Assembly: GCA_027487795.1 (NCBI GenBank)
Contig: JAIYCX010000031.1
Span: 124,001-188,000, forward strand
Direction of reading: 5' to 3'
Length of the DNA: 64,000 bases
From: Pseudomonadota bacterium
Lineage (GTDB): Bacteria; Bdellovibrionota_C; UBA2361; SZUA-149; DAOLCO01
How positions within the stretch are numbered: position 1 is the first letter of the stretch; each line of letters opens with the position of its first letter. Positions 54,417 to 63,669 of this stretch are shown here, in pieces. The translations under genes were made by a program, and so were the position numbers. The notes below the pieces were generated by a model. The model was not told the DNA's origin. It saw nothing but the letters and a program-made list of their open reading frames with translations, and searched no databases.

Positions 54417-55811
54417 CTACAGTCCTGGCTTTGTCATGCTGAATAAATCAAGAACTCTATCAAGTTCTTCATCTGGTAGCACCTTTTCTTCTTTAGCTAC
54501 TTCTCTTAAAGACTTACCTGTTTGAAAAGCTTTCTTTGCGAGCGCTGCAGATTTGTCATAACCAATAATTGGAGCAAGTGCAGTACAGGTAGCAATACTA
54601 GCTTCTGCTAAATGAGCTAATCTATCAACATTTGCTTCGATTCCCTCTACACATTTTACAGCAAAGTTCTTAGATACCTTAGAGAGCAGCTCTATTGATT
54701 CTAAAATTGCTTGAGCCATAACTGGCATCATAACATTAAGCTCAAAATTAGAACCAAGAATACCACTTAAAGTACAGACACTGTCATTTCCAATTACTCT
54801 TGCACAAACCATTAACACCGATTCTGCAATAACAGGATTAACCTTACCAGGCATAATTGAAGATCCTGGTTGAACTGATGGAATATTCAATTCTCCCAGT
54901 CCACATCTAGGTCCACAAGCAAGCCATCTAATATCATTAGCAATTTTAGCAAGGCTTGTTGCAATTACTTTCAGTTGGCCAGAGACTTCAACTAAACCAT
55001 CTTTAGCAGCTTGAGCTTCAAAATGATTTATTGCTTCAAAGAAAGGTAAATTAGTAGCTTTAGAAATTTCAGCAACTGCTAACCCAGGGAAATCTGGATG
55101 TGTATTTAATCCAGTTCCTACAGCTGTTCCACCTAAAGGTAATTCAAATACAGAAGTTAAAGATCTTTGTATTCTCCATATTGCTTGCTCTACTTGCCTT
55201 TCATATCCACTAAATTCTTGGCCTAAAGTCATAGGAGTAGCATCTTGAAGATGAGTCCTGCCCGTTTTAATAATATCTTTAAATTCTTCAGACTTATCTG
55301 CTAGTGCTTTCCTTAAATACTCCAGTGAAGGAATTAACTTTTCTATTAATCCTAAAGTAACAGCAACATGAATAGCAGTTGGAAAAACATCATTAGAGGA
55401 CTGACTCATGTTTACATGGTCATTTGGGTGTATTTTAACATCTCCCTTATAGATTTCCCCTGCTCTGTGACTAATAACTTCATTCGCATTCATATTAGAA
55501 GAAGTTCCAGAGCCTGTCTGATATACATCAACTACAAAATGTTCATTGAGCATGCCTTTTCTTACTTCTTCTGAAGCTAAAAATATAGCCTCACAAACTT
55601 CATTATCTATTAGACCTAAGGCGTTATTAGCTTTTGCTGCTGAGCCTTTAACTAAACCAATAGCAGAAACTAACTCCTTAGGTATTCCCACTCCTGATAT
55701 TTGAAAATTTTCTACCGCTCGTTGAGTCTGAGCTCCGTATAATGCAGATGTAGGAACCTTCATCTCCCCCATCGAGTCTTTTTCTACTCGAAATTTATCA
55801 GACATATTCAA
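54417..55811 (-). CDS. fumC: Fumarate hydratase, class II
   Basis: 464 residues, the length of FumC. Family signatures: GAQTQRAVENF (~25), TGSGTSSNMNANEV (~99-112), HPNDHVNMSQSSNDVFPTA (~131-149), GRTHLQDATPMTLGQEFSGY (~186-205), GGTAVGTGLNTHPDF and the fumarase/aspartase signature GSSIMPGKVNP (~317-327). It interconverts fumarate and malate in the TCA cycle. First gene of a two-gene minus-strand unit with the PRTase. Confidence 0.96.
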   Translation of the reverse strand: MNMSDKFRVEKDSMGEMKVPTSALYGAQTQRAVENFQISGVGIPKELVSAIGLVKGSAAKANNALGLIDNEVCEAIFLASEEVRKGMLNEHFVVDVYQTGSGTSSNMNANEVISHRAGEIYKGDVKIHPNDHVNMSQSSNDVFPTAIHVAVTLGLIEKLIPSLEYLRKALADKSEEFKDIIKTGRTHLQDATPMTLGQEFSGYERQVEQAIWRIQRSLTSVFELPLGGTAVGTGLNTHPDFPGLAVAEISKATNLPFFEAINHFEAQAAKDGLVEVSGQLKVIATSLAKIANDIRWLACGPRCGLGELNIPSVQPGSSIMPGKVNPVIAESVLMVCARVIGNDSVCTLSGILGSNFELNVMMPVMAQAILESIELLSKVSKNFAVKCVEGIEANVDRLAHLAEASIATCTALAPIIGYDKSAALAKKAFQTGKSLREVAKEEKVLPDEELDRVLDLFSMTKPGL

Positions 55812-55955
55812 TCCTCTTGAAAATTATTTTAATCTTAAACCTTCTTTATCAGTTGTAACAAAAACGAACAAAGCATATGGTAACTTATTATAATTATTGA
55901 CCTTATAAAACAAGTCGTTATAAGCTATAGACCTATAGAAAAGATATCAGCAAAT

Positions 55956-57566
55956 ATGACAAAAGAAGACTTAGAAATAGAGGACTTAGAATCAGAAGTT
56001 AAAACATCTGATCGTTCACTATTGTCTTCCCTGCTACCAATAGATCAAATAACATTAAACGAAACTCTAAATATTTCACTAGATAGAGACGCGCGCATTC
56101 CACAAATAGTAGTAGCAATGCTAAATGATCCTATACTTGTTCTAGAAGTTATTGGTCATGCTAATAAAGCATATGGATTCGATAAAGCAGGTATCAGCTC
56201 AATTCAAAATTCAATAGTAAGAATAGGCTCTGAAAATTTAGTTACTCTTCTTAGAGAATTAAAAAATAGACCTGTGATAACGGATCAAGAAGTAGCTACT
56301 GAATTTGAAAAACTTAGACTTTTTTCAATTAATGCCTACAAAGTAGCCGGTATTTTAAGCGCGAACTTACAAAGAGATCTATTAGAGACAGCGCAATCAT
56401 GTGCGCTTTTTTCATACATCGGACAAATGATATGTTGCTATTGTCTTGGAAATCGCTACTTAGAATTCTCTCAGATTAAAAAGAAAAGTTCCCTAGTTTA
56501 TAGGATAAAAAGTACTTATAATATTGATCTTTTTAAAATTCATATTCAATTTTTAAAAGATAGAAGCCTACCACCTTTAATGTTTTTTGCTTTCGATAGA
56601 GAACTAAAATGCAAAACTACCGCTCAATCTTCCTTAAGATTCATAACAGATGCAACTTTAGAAATTCTAGAAGCTGTAGAGGAAGGTAAATGGGATAAAT
56701 ATTTATCTCCGTCCAAATTCCCAACTAAAAGTAATTTAAGACTATTAAAAATAACCGATAATATTTACTCTAAAATCAGACAGGAATTAGAAGAAGTACT
56801 CAACATTGCGGAAAAGAAGAAACAACACTACATAAATTCAAACAATCCAGATAGCAACTTAATTCTCAATAGAGAAAATATAGAAGCCGGATTAAACATG
56901 AATGAAACATTAATATTCGACCGCCAAACTATTCTCAATCAAACTCTAACAGAAGAAATAAAAGAAGAACGTAAACCACTAGATCTAAACATTAAAGATA
57001 TAGAGACAGAAAACGGAACGATAAGAGGCTACAAAACAAATGACCTTTCCGTTGATGCTCAAGCACTTTTAGGACTGATGGGATATATCTGCGAAGAAGC
57101 GACATCTGTTAGCACTCTGATAAAAGACATCATGCAAATCCTCACTGATCAAGGACCATTTCATAGGGCGGCATTAATAGAAATGATAGAACCTGAAAAA
57201 TGGGGGGAAGTGCATACTGCCGTTGGAGAAGATTTTGAATTGCTACCAAAAAGAGCAAAAATTGATATCACAGATCAAATGTCCCCTCTACTAACTTTAG
57301 CGACAAAAATAAGCTCATTTAATTCTTCCGACCAAAGTGATGAAATTTCGCCGTTTGGCATCTCTTCCTACGCGATAACTACTTTAGAAATAAAGGCAGA
57401 TAAGAGACTAATATTATATGCAGATTGTGGGCCAAGCAGACCAGTTCCACTTGAAGCAAGAAAAATGTTTCGTTTAGTTGTAAACCTTCTTAACGAATCT
57501 CTTCCTTACGTGATTCAAAAATCTATTGAACGACAGTCGAAAAATATTTCCAATCCTGCAAATTAA
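55956..57566 (+). CDS. HDOD domain protein
   Basis: 536 residues. Residues ~30-240 form an HDOD domain: LPIDQITLNETLNISLDRDARIPQIVVAMLNDP, then SIQNSIVRIGSENLVTLL (~95-112) and TAQSCALFSYIGQMICCYCLGN (~150). HDOD proteins lack the catalytic HD metal ligands and act as signalling scaffolds. The region after ~360 may be GAF-like (AALIEMIEPEKWGEVHTAVGEDFEL...) but I cannot be sure. It directly precedes the pseudopilin cluster and its receiver gene, so a regulatory role in pilus or motility function is plausible. Confidence 0.78.
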   Translation: MTKEDLEIEDLESEVKTSDRSLLSSLLPIDQITLNETLNISLDRDARIPQIVVAMLNDPILVLEVIGHANKAYGFDKAGISSIQNSIVRIGSENLVTLLRELKNRPVITDQEVATEFEKLRLFSINAYKVAGILSANLQRDLLETAQSCALFSYIGQMICCYCLGNRYLEFSQIKKKSSLVYRIKSTYNIDLFKIHIQFLKDRSLPPLMFFAFDRELKCKTTAQSSLRFITDATLEILEAVEEGKWDKYLSPSKFPTKSNLRLLKITDNIYSKIRQELEEVLNIAEKKKQHYINSNNPDSNLILNRENIEAGLNMNETLIFDRQTILNQTLTEEIKEERKPLDLNIKDIETENGTIRGYKTNDLSVDAQALLGLMGYICEEATSVSTLIKDIMQILTDQGPFHRAALIEMIEPEKWGEVHTAVGEDFELLPKRAKIDITDQMSPLLTLATKISSFNSSDQSDEISPFGISSYAITTLEIKADKRLILYADCGPSRPVPLEARKMFRLVVNLLNESLPYVIQKSIERQSKNISNPAN

Positions 57567-57604
57567 ACTAATTTTCTTCGATAATAAGAAAAAATAGTTT
57601 TGAG

Positions 57605-58027
57605 ATGAAAAAGTTAAATAAATTAGGCTTCTCAATAATTGAGCTTCTTTTTATAATTCTAATTACCGGAATTATACTAGGTAGTAATTATAGTAATCCA
57701 AGAAGTGAAAAAAATTATAAAATCTGCGACCTAGTAACTTCTGAGATAATATCAGCTAGCATTACCAGTCTAACTAATAAACAAAAGATCACCTTTCATA
57801 CAATCGATAGCTTTCAAATAACGATTCGCAATAATCAAAAAATAATAAAAAAAATTAATACGTACCCATTAGAAACGAACATAAAATCTTCGACTATAAA
57901 CAATACTCTAAACTTTTATGAATCAGGATCCGCCTCTCCTGCTGTTACTATTCTCAAAATTAAAAAAGATCCTATATGCTCGATCAGCTTATCTCTTTAC
58001 GGCAGAACAAGATTAGTTAGATTATAA
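57605..58027 (+). CDS. Type IV prepilin/pseudopilin, canonical
   Basis: 140 residues. Short basic leader followed by NKLG|FSIIELLFIILITGIILG: Gly(-1), Phe(+1), Glu(+5) and a long hydrophobic helix, exactly the prepilin peptidase cleavage site pattern. The globular part is short and Lys/Asn/Ile-rich. It is the first of four consecutive genes with prepilin-like N-termini, likely an operon of minor pilins or type II secretion pseudopilins. Confidence 0.85.
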   Translation: MKKLNKLGFSIIELLFIILITGIILGSNYSNPRSEKNYKICDLVTSEIISASITSLTNKQKITFHTIDSFQITIRNNQKIIKKINTYPLETNIKSSTINNTLNFYESGSASPAVTILKIKKDPICSISLSLYGRTRLVRL

Positions 58028-58028
58028 A

Positions 58029-58331
58029 ATGTTAGTTAAAAATTTCAATAATCAAAAAGGATACCTACTATTAAGTTTAGTTTGTAGTCTCTGCTTGCTC
58101 TCTCTTTTAATCTCAGCAGTATTATCTCTATCTCTTACTGCTAACCAAATAAAAAAAAGTAAAAAAAATAATATAAATCTATGGGAACTAAGCCCCATTA
58201 GATTATCAAATAACCTTAATAAAAACTTATTATGCAAGACAGAAAGTAGTTTAAATTACTTCGCATTAAAAGAATGTTCCATTAAAACGAAATCTACTAA
58301 ATTAAAGATGATAGATTATGATCAAAAATAA
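58029..58331 (+). CDS. Prepilin-like small protein lacking Glu(+5)
   Basis: 100 residues starting one base after the previous stop. Its N-terminus NNQKG|YLLLSLVCSLCLLSLLISAVL has the Gly(-1) and long hydrophobic helix of prepilins, but position +5 is Ser. Loss of Glu(+5) is known for tip-type pseudopilins (GspK/PilX-related). The globular part is only ~60 residues with two cysteines. It overlaps the next gene by 14 bases. Confidence 0.75.
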   Translation: MLVKNFNNQKGYLLLSLVCSLCLLSLLISAVLSLSLTANQIKKSKKNNINLWELSPIRLSNNLNKNLLCKTESSLNYFALKECSIKTKSTKLKMIDYDQK

Positions 58332-59154
58332 TTTATTAAAAGGAAGCTCCCTACTAGAGCTAGTAATATATTTACTAATTTCTAGTATCGTCATGTCTGA
58401 GATCGCTAGAAATTTAGTATCTAGCTATAAAATATATAAAAATACAAAAGTTGAAACAAAAGCTGATTTGAAAATCAAAAGAGTTGAAGCATTTTTATTT
58501 AAAGAGTCTCTTAGAGATGAAATATATTTTGGAATAAAAAAGTACATATTTCACAATAATTCAAAATCTTTTTTTTCAAAATATTCAGGACCGGAAATAC
58601 CTAAACTTCAAATTCACACGGATTCTGCAGTATTAGAAAGTACAAATTTAATACCTTCTCTTTTTTATAAAAATTCTCACAACACCGAGTATACTGGAAT
58701 TATTAATATAAAAGATATTTCAAATAGACAATCTCTTAGATTTATCGGTGTTAATTTAACGCAGCTAATTTTATACGATCAAAACTATAGCTTAAATCTT
58801 ATAGGCAGAAACACTTGGTCATTAAATATAAAAAATTCGAATAAAAATAGTTTTAAGATACTTTCTCTAGTTAATAATAATCAACAAATTAAAGACTCGA
58901 ATTATTACATCCCAGAATTAGTAACACCCATACAAGACTATTTTATAATCTATACAGATTCTAACAATTCTCTAAGAAGATATTCTATATTAACTAAATC
59001 TAATCAACCAATCGAGGAAGGCATATTATTTAAAAAGTTAAATCCTGAAACTTGCGAAATTAAACTAACAGAATCATTAAATAAGAATAAAAATTTCACT
59101 TGCATAGGTAGTAACGTTAAAATCCTAGAAACGGTTAATTTATTAGATGGCTAA
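58318..59154 (+). CDS. Prepilin/pseudopilin, minor (PilW/GspJ-like by size)
   Basis: 278 residues. N-terminus NLLKG|SSLLELVIYLLISSIVM has Gly(-1) and Glu(+5) with a long hydrophobic helix, matching a minor pseudopilin. A large globular part follows with one cysteine pair near the C-terminus (TCEIKL, FTCIGS). By size it would fit PilW/GspJ-type. Overlaps the flanking genes by 14 and 8 bases. Confidence 0.78.
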   Translation: MIKNNLLKGSSLLELVIYLLISSIVMSEIARNLVSSYKIYKNTKVETKADLKIKRVEAFLFKESLRDEIYFGIKKYIFHNNSKSFFSKYSGPEIPKLQIHTDSAVLESTNLIPSLFYKNSHNTEYTGIINIKDISNRQSLRFIGVNLTQLILYDQNYSLNLIGRNTWSLNIKNSNKNSFKILSLVNNNQQIKDSNYYIPELVTPIQDYFIIYTDSNNSLRRYSILTKSNQPIEEGILFKKLNPETCEIKLTESLNKNKNFTCIGSNVKILETVNLLDG

Positions 59155-59932
59155 TAAAGCAGAATCTGGGTTTATAGAGATATATCTTATCATTGCAATA
59201 GCTACAGTGTTAACTTTAAGTAGTTATCTATGGAGGCATATTTATAACTATAAAAAAATTGATAGTTTACAGGTAAGCAATATATCAAAAACGAATAGTA
59301 ACTTAACTAAAAATTTTGAAAAAATAATCTCAGATTTTGAGTTAGAAAAAAATATAAATATAATATCAAATCACAATACTACAATAAGAACTCATAACCA
59401 ATTATCAAGTCCGATAATTTCAACATCCAAAAAACTACCTACCTTAAATTGGAATAATTTTATTACTCTAGAAAATATCAAACTAAATAATAATATAAAC
59501 TTATCTTTACAAACTAGTCTACTTAATATGAATGATTTAAATATAGATAAATTAGACTTAGACACCAAAGATAAAGAAATATTTTTGGTATCACTTGGTG
59601 CAACTCATATTAAAGAACTTAATATAAACAAGATAACAAGAGATGTTAAAATATTATATCTAATCGCAGTGGAATCGATAATAATAGAAAACATAATCCT
59701 ATCAAATAATCTAAATAAAATTTTAATCTATTCGGCTTTAGGAAACATTGAAATTAAAGGAAATATTGAAAATAAAGTATGCAATATTCATCCATTTGCG
59801 AACCTGCTACTTAGGGGTAAAAAACTAGTAGTTAACTCGGTTGAGCTTGATAATAACTCTATCTGGTCTTGCAAAGATAAAGAGTTATTTAAAATATTCC
59901 CAGAACATAGAATTATCGGCTATCAAGGGTAA
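59147..59932 (+). CDS. Prepilin-like protein with altered motif
   Basis: 261 residues. N-terminus AESG|FIEIYLIIAIATVLTLSS keeps Gly(-1) and Phe(+1), but the Glu is at +3 and position +5 is Tyr. The hydrophobic stretch is followed by a large Asn/Ile/Lys-rich globular part with repeated beta-like IKxxNIN patterns, suggestive of a solenoid. Fourth and last of the prepilin-like genes. A CheY-like gene follows after 46 bases. Confidence 0.68.
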   Translation: MANKAESGFIEIYLIIAIATVLTLSSYLWRHIYNYKKIDSLQVSNISKTNSNLTKNFEKIISDFELEKNINIISNHNTTIRTHNQLSSPIISTSKKLPTLNWNNFITLENIKLNNNINLSLQTSLLNMNDLNIDKLDLDTKDKEIFLVSLGATHIKELNINKITRDVKILYLIAVESIIIENIILSNNLNKILIYSALGNIEIKGNIENKVCNIHPFANLLLRGKKLVVNSVELDNNSIWSCKDKELFKIFPEHRIIGYQG

Positions 59933-59978
59933 TTAAAAAAGTGTAAGATAAATAATTAGTAAAAAATAAATATTTGCC

Positions 59979-60359
59979 GTGACCAATAACCACACCATTT
60001 TAATTGTAGACGACGACCAAGACACAAGAAACATAATAAAGACTATAGTCTCAGCTAAAGGCTATAACTATATAGAAGCAAAAGATGGAAAAACTGCTCT
60101 TAAAATTCTAGAAGATCAGAATATTACACTAATATTACTAGACATAATGATGCCAGAAATGTCTGGATATGATGTCATGGTGCACTTAAAAACCAATCCA
60201 GCAACTCAGTCCATTCCCGTAATTATGCTTACTGCCAAAGGAGAGGATGAGGATATTATGTCTGGATATAACCAATATTCAGTAGATTATTATATAACAA
60301 AGCCCTTTACTCCTAAGACCTTACTGAATGGTATAGAGCTAACTTTAGCAGCTATATAA
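59979..60359 (+). CDS. CheY-like response regulator receiver
   Basis: 126 residues starting at GTG 59979. A single receiver domain: acidic pocket VDDDQD (~10-15), phosphoacceptor Asp in LILLDIMMPEMSGYDV (~52), Thr in VIMLTAKGEDED (~82) and Lys in YYITKPFTP (~104). No output domain. It is separated by only 46 bases from the pseudopilin genes and seven from tmk, and may control the pilus-like system or a motor. Confidence 0.93.
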   Translation: MTNNHTILIVDDDQDTRNIIKTIVSAKGYNYIEAKDGKTALKILEDQNITLILLDIMMPEMSGYDVMVHLKTNPATQSIPVIMLTAKGEDEDIMSGYNQYSVDYYITKPFTPKTLLNGIELTLAAI

Positions 60360-60366
60360 TTAAGAC

Positions 60367-60999
60367 ATGGAAAAAAAATCACCTTTTATAGTATTTGAGG
60401 GGACTGAAGGAGTTGGGAAATCTACACAAATAGATAACTTATATAAAAGCATAATAAACTCCGGCAAAAAAGTCATTAAAACTAATGAACCTGGAGCAAC
60501 AGTCTTAGGTAAAGAGATTAGAAAACTATTACTTGAGTCTTCAAAAACAACAAAGATATGTAGCTTAAGTGAACTATTATTATTCAGCGCAGATAGGGCT
60601 CAACATATTAATGAAGTTATAAAACCTAACTTAAATAGCGATACAGTAGTCCTTTGTGATCGTTTTATTTACTCAACCATTGCTTATCAATGCTTTGGAC
60701 GAGGAATATCCCTAGATATAGTTAACAAAATAAATCTAATCGCTAGCGAAAATACCAGACCTGATTTAGTTATCTTGCTTGATACAAATCCGCTGATAGG
60801 TTTAGAAAGAGCAAAGAAAAGACAAGGTCTTGATAGAATCGAATCCCTAGAAATGGATTTCCATCAAAGAGTAAGAGAAGGTTTCTTGACCTTAGCTGAG
60901 CAAAATAAAGATATCTTTATAACTATAAATGCAGATGAATCTATAGATAAGATTTCTCAAATTATTTTCACAGAATTTAATACTAGATTCGGCTCTTAG
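60367..60999 (+). CDS. tmk: Thymidylate kinase
   Basis: 210 residues. P-loop FEGTEGVGKSTQID (~9-22), DR-x motif LCDRFIYSTIAYQCFGRG (~95-112), and the LID-like RAKKRQGLDRIESLEMDFHQRVREGF (~148 on). It phosphorylates dTMP to dTDP. Its end overlaps the end of the convergent flippase-like gene by four bases. Confidence 0.94.
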   Translation: MEKKSPFIVFEGTEGVGKSTQIDNLYKSIINSGKKVIKTNEPGATVLGKEIRKLLLESSKTTKICSLSELLLFSADRAQHINEVIKPNLNSDTVVLCDRFIYSTIAYQCFGRGISLDIVNKINLIASENTRPDLVILLDTNPLIGLERAKKRQGLDRIESLEMDFHQRVREGFLTLAEQNKDIFITINADESIDKISQIIFTEFNTRFGS

Positions 61000-61958
61000 C
61001 TTTTCTTATTTACTAGCAACAAAACCCCACCAATCCCTGCTAATACCAATGTTTTAAATCTAAGGAGTCCCGCGATGAGTATGGCCTCATCAGGGCTTGC
61101 TCCAATCCTCGTTAGAGCTGCAAAAAAGGCGCCCTCTTGGATTCCAAGCCCTCCAGGGGTAATTGGTATAGAAAGTACCAAAAGAACTAGTGGGACGACG
61201 AATGCTAAATCACTAATTGATATTGAAGTACAACTAATTGATAGGCTAGCAAGATAGACATTTAATATTGCTAGAAAATGAAAAACTAATGCCCAGAAAA
61301 ATGCTTTACCTAAGGTTTTATTAGTAAGTTTAGAACTATTACTTATACTCTTAAGTTTAAAAAAAATACTTTTAAATTTTTCCTTAAATATACCAAAAGT
61401 TAAAAATACCTTTTCTAATATACTTAATATTTTCATTCTAGTATTTTCAAAAACAAGAGCACTAAACATAAGTGCAAATATTATTAAAAAAACCAGTCCT
61501 ATATTTCCAAGTAACTCCCTAATAAGAGGAGAGTATACATATGAAGATAGAACTATTAGTAGCATTGCAATCAGTCCCGTAAGTCTTTCATAAAAAGTAG
61601 CTGAGAAAGCAGAGCTATGACTTTTTATCTTAGTCCCAAGAGATATACTCCTAGAGACATCACCACCTACGGTAGAGGGAGTAAATAGATTAACGAAATA
61701 CGAAATAGTATAGAAATTCATCAAAGAGAGAACACTCACACTACCTTCATGATTAATGAAAAGTAGCCATTTCATAGAACTTGCCCAAATCATAGGCAAC
61801 GAAATAAAGAAAAACAAAAATAAAAAAAGAAAATTTAAGTCCTCTAACTTAGTCTTAACTTGATTTAAATCTGTAGAATTAAAAACGAAATATAAAACAA
61901 GTACTACAAAAAATATCTTTATAATTTTAAGTAGTACTGTTTTTGATTTAAGATTCAA
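60996..61958 (-). CDS. Lysylphosphatidylglycerol synthase TM domain-like/UPF0104 membrane protein
   Basis: 320 residues with about eight hydrophobic segments. SYFVNLFTPSTVGGDVSRSISL (~88-109), SAFSATFYERLTGL (~115-128) and PGGLGIQEGAFFAAL (~268-282) match the UPF0104/flippase-like family (also called AglD/MprF N-terminal domain). Such proteins are thought to move or modify lipid-linked groups at the inner membrane. It follows the enolase gene after 16 bases, so they are likely co-transcribed. Confidence 0.82.
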   Translation of the reverse strand: MNLKSKTVLLKIIKIFFVVLVLYFVFNSTDLNQVKTKLEDLNFLFLFLFFFISLPMIWASSMKWLLFINHEGSVSVLSLMNFYTISYFVNLFTPSTVGGDVSRSISLGTKIKSHSSAFSATFYERLTGLIAMLLIVLSSYVYSPLIRELLGNIGLVFLIIFALMFSALVFENTRMKILSILEKVFLTFGIFKEKFKSIFFKLKSISNSSKLTNKTLGKAFFWALVFHFLAILNVYLASLSISCTSISISDLAFVVPLVLLVLSIPITPGGLGIQEGAFFAALTRIGASPDEAILIAGLLRFKTLVLAGIGGVLLLVNKKS

Positions 61959-61974
61959 GCTCGTTGGCTTAATA

Positions 61975-63261
61975 TTAAATCTTAAAAGGATTCTTATATT
62001 GAGCTTTAGAACCTAACATACTTTCAATCCATAATAGACGATTGTACTTTTCTGTTCTTTCTCCTCTGCACATAGAGCCTGTTTTAATTTGGCCAGCATT
62101 TATCGCAACCGCTAAATCAGAAATTGTAGTATCTGCAGTTTCACCAGAACGATGAGAGATAACTGAGGTATAAGAGTTCTTTGCTCCTAATTCAATAGTA
62201 TCTAAAGTTTCAGTTAAAGAACCAATTTGATTTAGCTTAATTAGAATAGAATTACCAATACCTTGCTCTATACCCTGACTTAATCGTTGAACATTAGTAA
62301 CAAAAAGATCATCTCCAACTATCTGAGTAGTAGCTCCAAGTTTATCTGTCATTAACTTCCAGCCCTTCCAATCATTCTCACCTAAGCCGTCTTCAATACT
62401 AACAATTGGATACATTCCCTTCCAAGTTTCGTACTTTCCAATCAGTTCCGCAGAAGTTAAAATATCTCCAGAACCCTTATTGAATTTGTACCTAGGGTCG
62501 TTTCCACCCTCCACTAATAGTTCACTTGCAGCAACGTCCAGAGCTAAACCAATTTGCTCTCCTGCCTTATAACCACTACGCTCAATAGCTCTCATTAAGA
62601 AATCAAAAGCAAGTTCAGTAGATTCTAGTCTTGGAGCATAACCACCTTCATCACCTACTCCAGTATCGTATCCATCATCTCTAAGTAAAGATCCTAATTC
62701 GTGGAAAATTTCAGCAGCTGCCCTTACTGCTTCTGAAAAAGTATTCAATCCATAAGGAACAATCATAAACTCTTGAATATCAAGAGAATTATTTGCGTGC
62801 GCTCCTCCGTTAATAACATTTACCATAGGTACTGGTAGAGCAGTTCCTTTATTATTATTTATATACTGGAAAAGTTCCATTTTAGAATGCTGTGCTGCAG
62901 CTCTAGCTACTGCCAAACTAATACCAAGAATTGCATTAGCGCCTAATGAACTCTTATTACTAGTTCCATCTTTTTTAATTAAGCAATGATCAAGCTCTGA
63001 TTGCTTTAATGCGTCAAAACCAATTAGCTCAGAAGATAAGCCAATGACATTAGAAACTGCCTTCCTTACTCCCTTACCTCTGTATCTTGATGCGTCTCCA
63101 TCTCGTAGTTCTACAGCTTCGTGTTCTCCAGTAGAAGCGCCGGAAGGTACACTTGCTAAACCAACGGAACCATCCTCTAAGGTAACTCTCACTGATACGG
63201 TAGGATTGCCTCTTGAATCTATTATTTCTAATGCGTTAAGTGTTTTTATTTTAGAAGTCAT
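61975..63261 (-). CDS. eno: Enolase
   Basis: 428 residues. Signatures: GNPTVSVRVTLEDGS (~18), SGASTGEHEAVELRDGD (~40), NGGAHANNSLDIQEFMIVP (~154-172), VGDEGGYAP (~205), SIEDGLGENDW (~286-296), and ILIKLNQIGSLTETL (~334) then ISHRSGETADTTISDLAVA (~365), i.e. the catalytic Lys and the enolase signature. Interconverts 2-phosphoglycerate and phosphoenolpyruvate. Divergent from ftsB, a common arrangement in proteobacteria is eno-ftsB on one strand, so this orientation differs. Confidence 0.97.
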   Translation of the reverse strand: MTSKIKTLNALEIIDSRGNPTVSVRVTLEDGSVGLASVPSGASTGEHEAVELRDGDASRYRGKGVRKAVSNVIGLSSELIGFDALKQSELDHCLIKKDGTSNKSSLGANAILGISLAVARAAAQHSKMELFQYINNNKGTALPVPMVNVINGGAHANNSLDIQEFMIVPYGLNTFSEAVRAAAEIFHELGSLLRDDGYDTGVGDEGGYAPRLESTELAFDFLMRAIERSGYKAGEQIGLALDVAASELLVEGGNDPRYKFNKGSGDILTSAELIGKYETWKGMYPIVSIEDGLGENDWKGWKLMTDKLGATTQIVGDDLFVTNVQRLSQGIEQGIGNSILIKLNQIGSLTETLDTIELGAKNSYTSVISHRSGETADTTISDLAVAINAGQIKTGSMCRGERTEKYNRLLWIESMLGSKAQYKNPFKI

Positions 63262-63390
63262 TTGATATTTTAATGATATATTTTAAAAGTTACTAATTTT
63301 AGTAGACTAGCAGGGTACAATTGGTAAATACTAAGGTCAAATTCTGTTATTGTATATTTAATCATATCAGGCCTTAGAAGCAGTAAAATA

Positions 63391-63669
63391 ATGTTTAAAA
63401 AAGTATTCGCCACATTAATAGTCCTTTTCACTGCAGTAATTGCAGTTTTTGGAAAAAATGGCCTACTAGAGTACTTCGAGATGAAAAATCAGATCAAGGA
63501 CTTAAGAGGAAGACTAAGTGAACTAAAATCTGACTATATAAAAGAAGGAAATGAAGTTTACGGACTGACCAAAGATGATACTTTCCTAGAAAAACATGCT
63601 AGAGAGAATCTAAAGATGTCTAAACCTAATGAGAAAGTTTACCTCTTCAATGACAAAAAATCAGACTAA
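63391..63669 (+). CDS. ftsB: FtsB/DivIC-type septum formation initiator
   Basis: 92 residues: a single N-terminal membrane segment (ATLIVLFTAVIAVFG, ~7-21), then a coiled coil (MKNQIKDLRGRLSELKSDYIKEGNEV, middle) and the conserved closing part EKHARENLKMSKPNEKVYLF typical of DivIC/FtsB proteins. It would link FtsL and FtsQ at the division septum. The downstream dciA gene starts inside its end (20-base overlap). Confidence 0.82.
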   Translation: MFKKVFATLIVLFTAVIAVFGKNGLLEYFEMKNQIKDLRGRLSELKSDYIKEGNEVYGLTKDDTFLEKHARENLKMSKPNEKVYLFNDKKSD

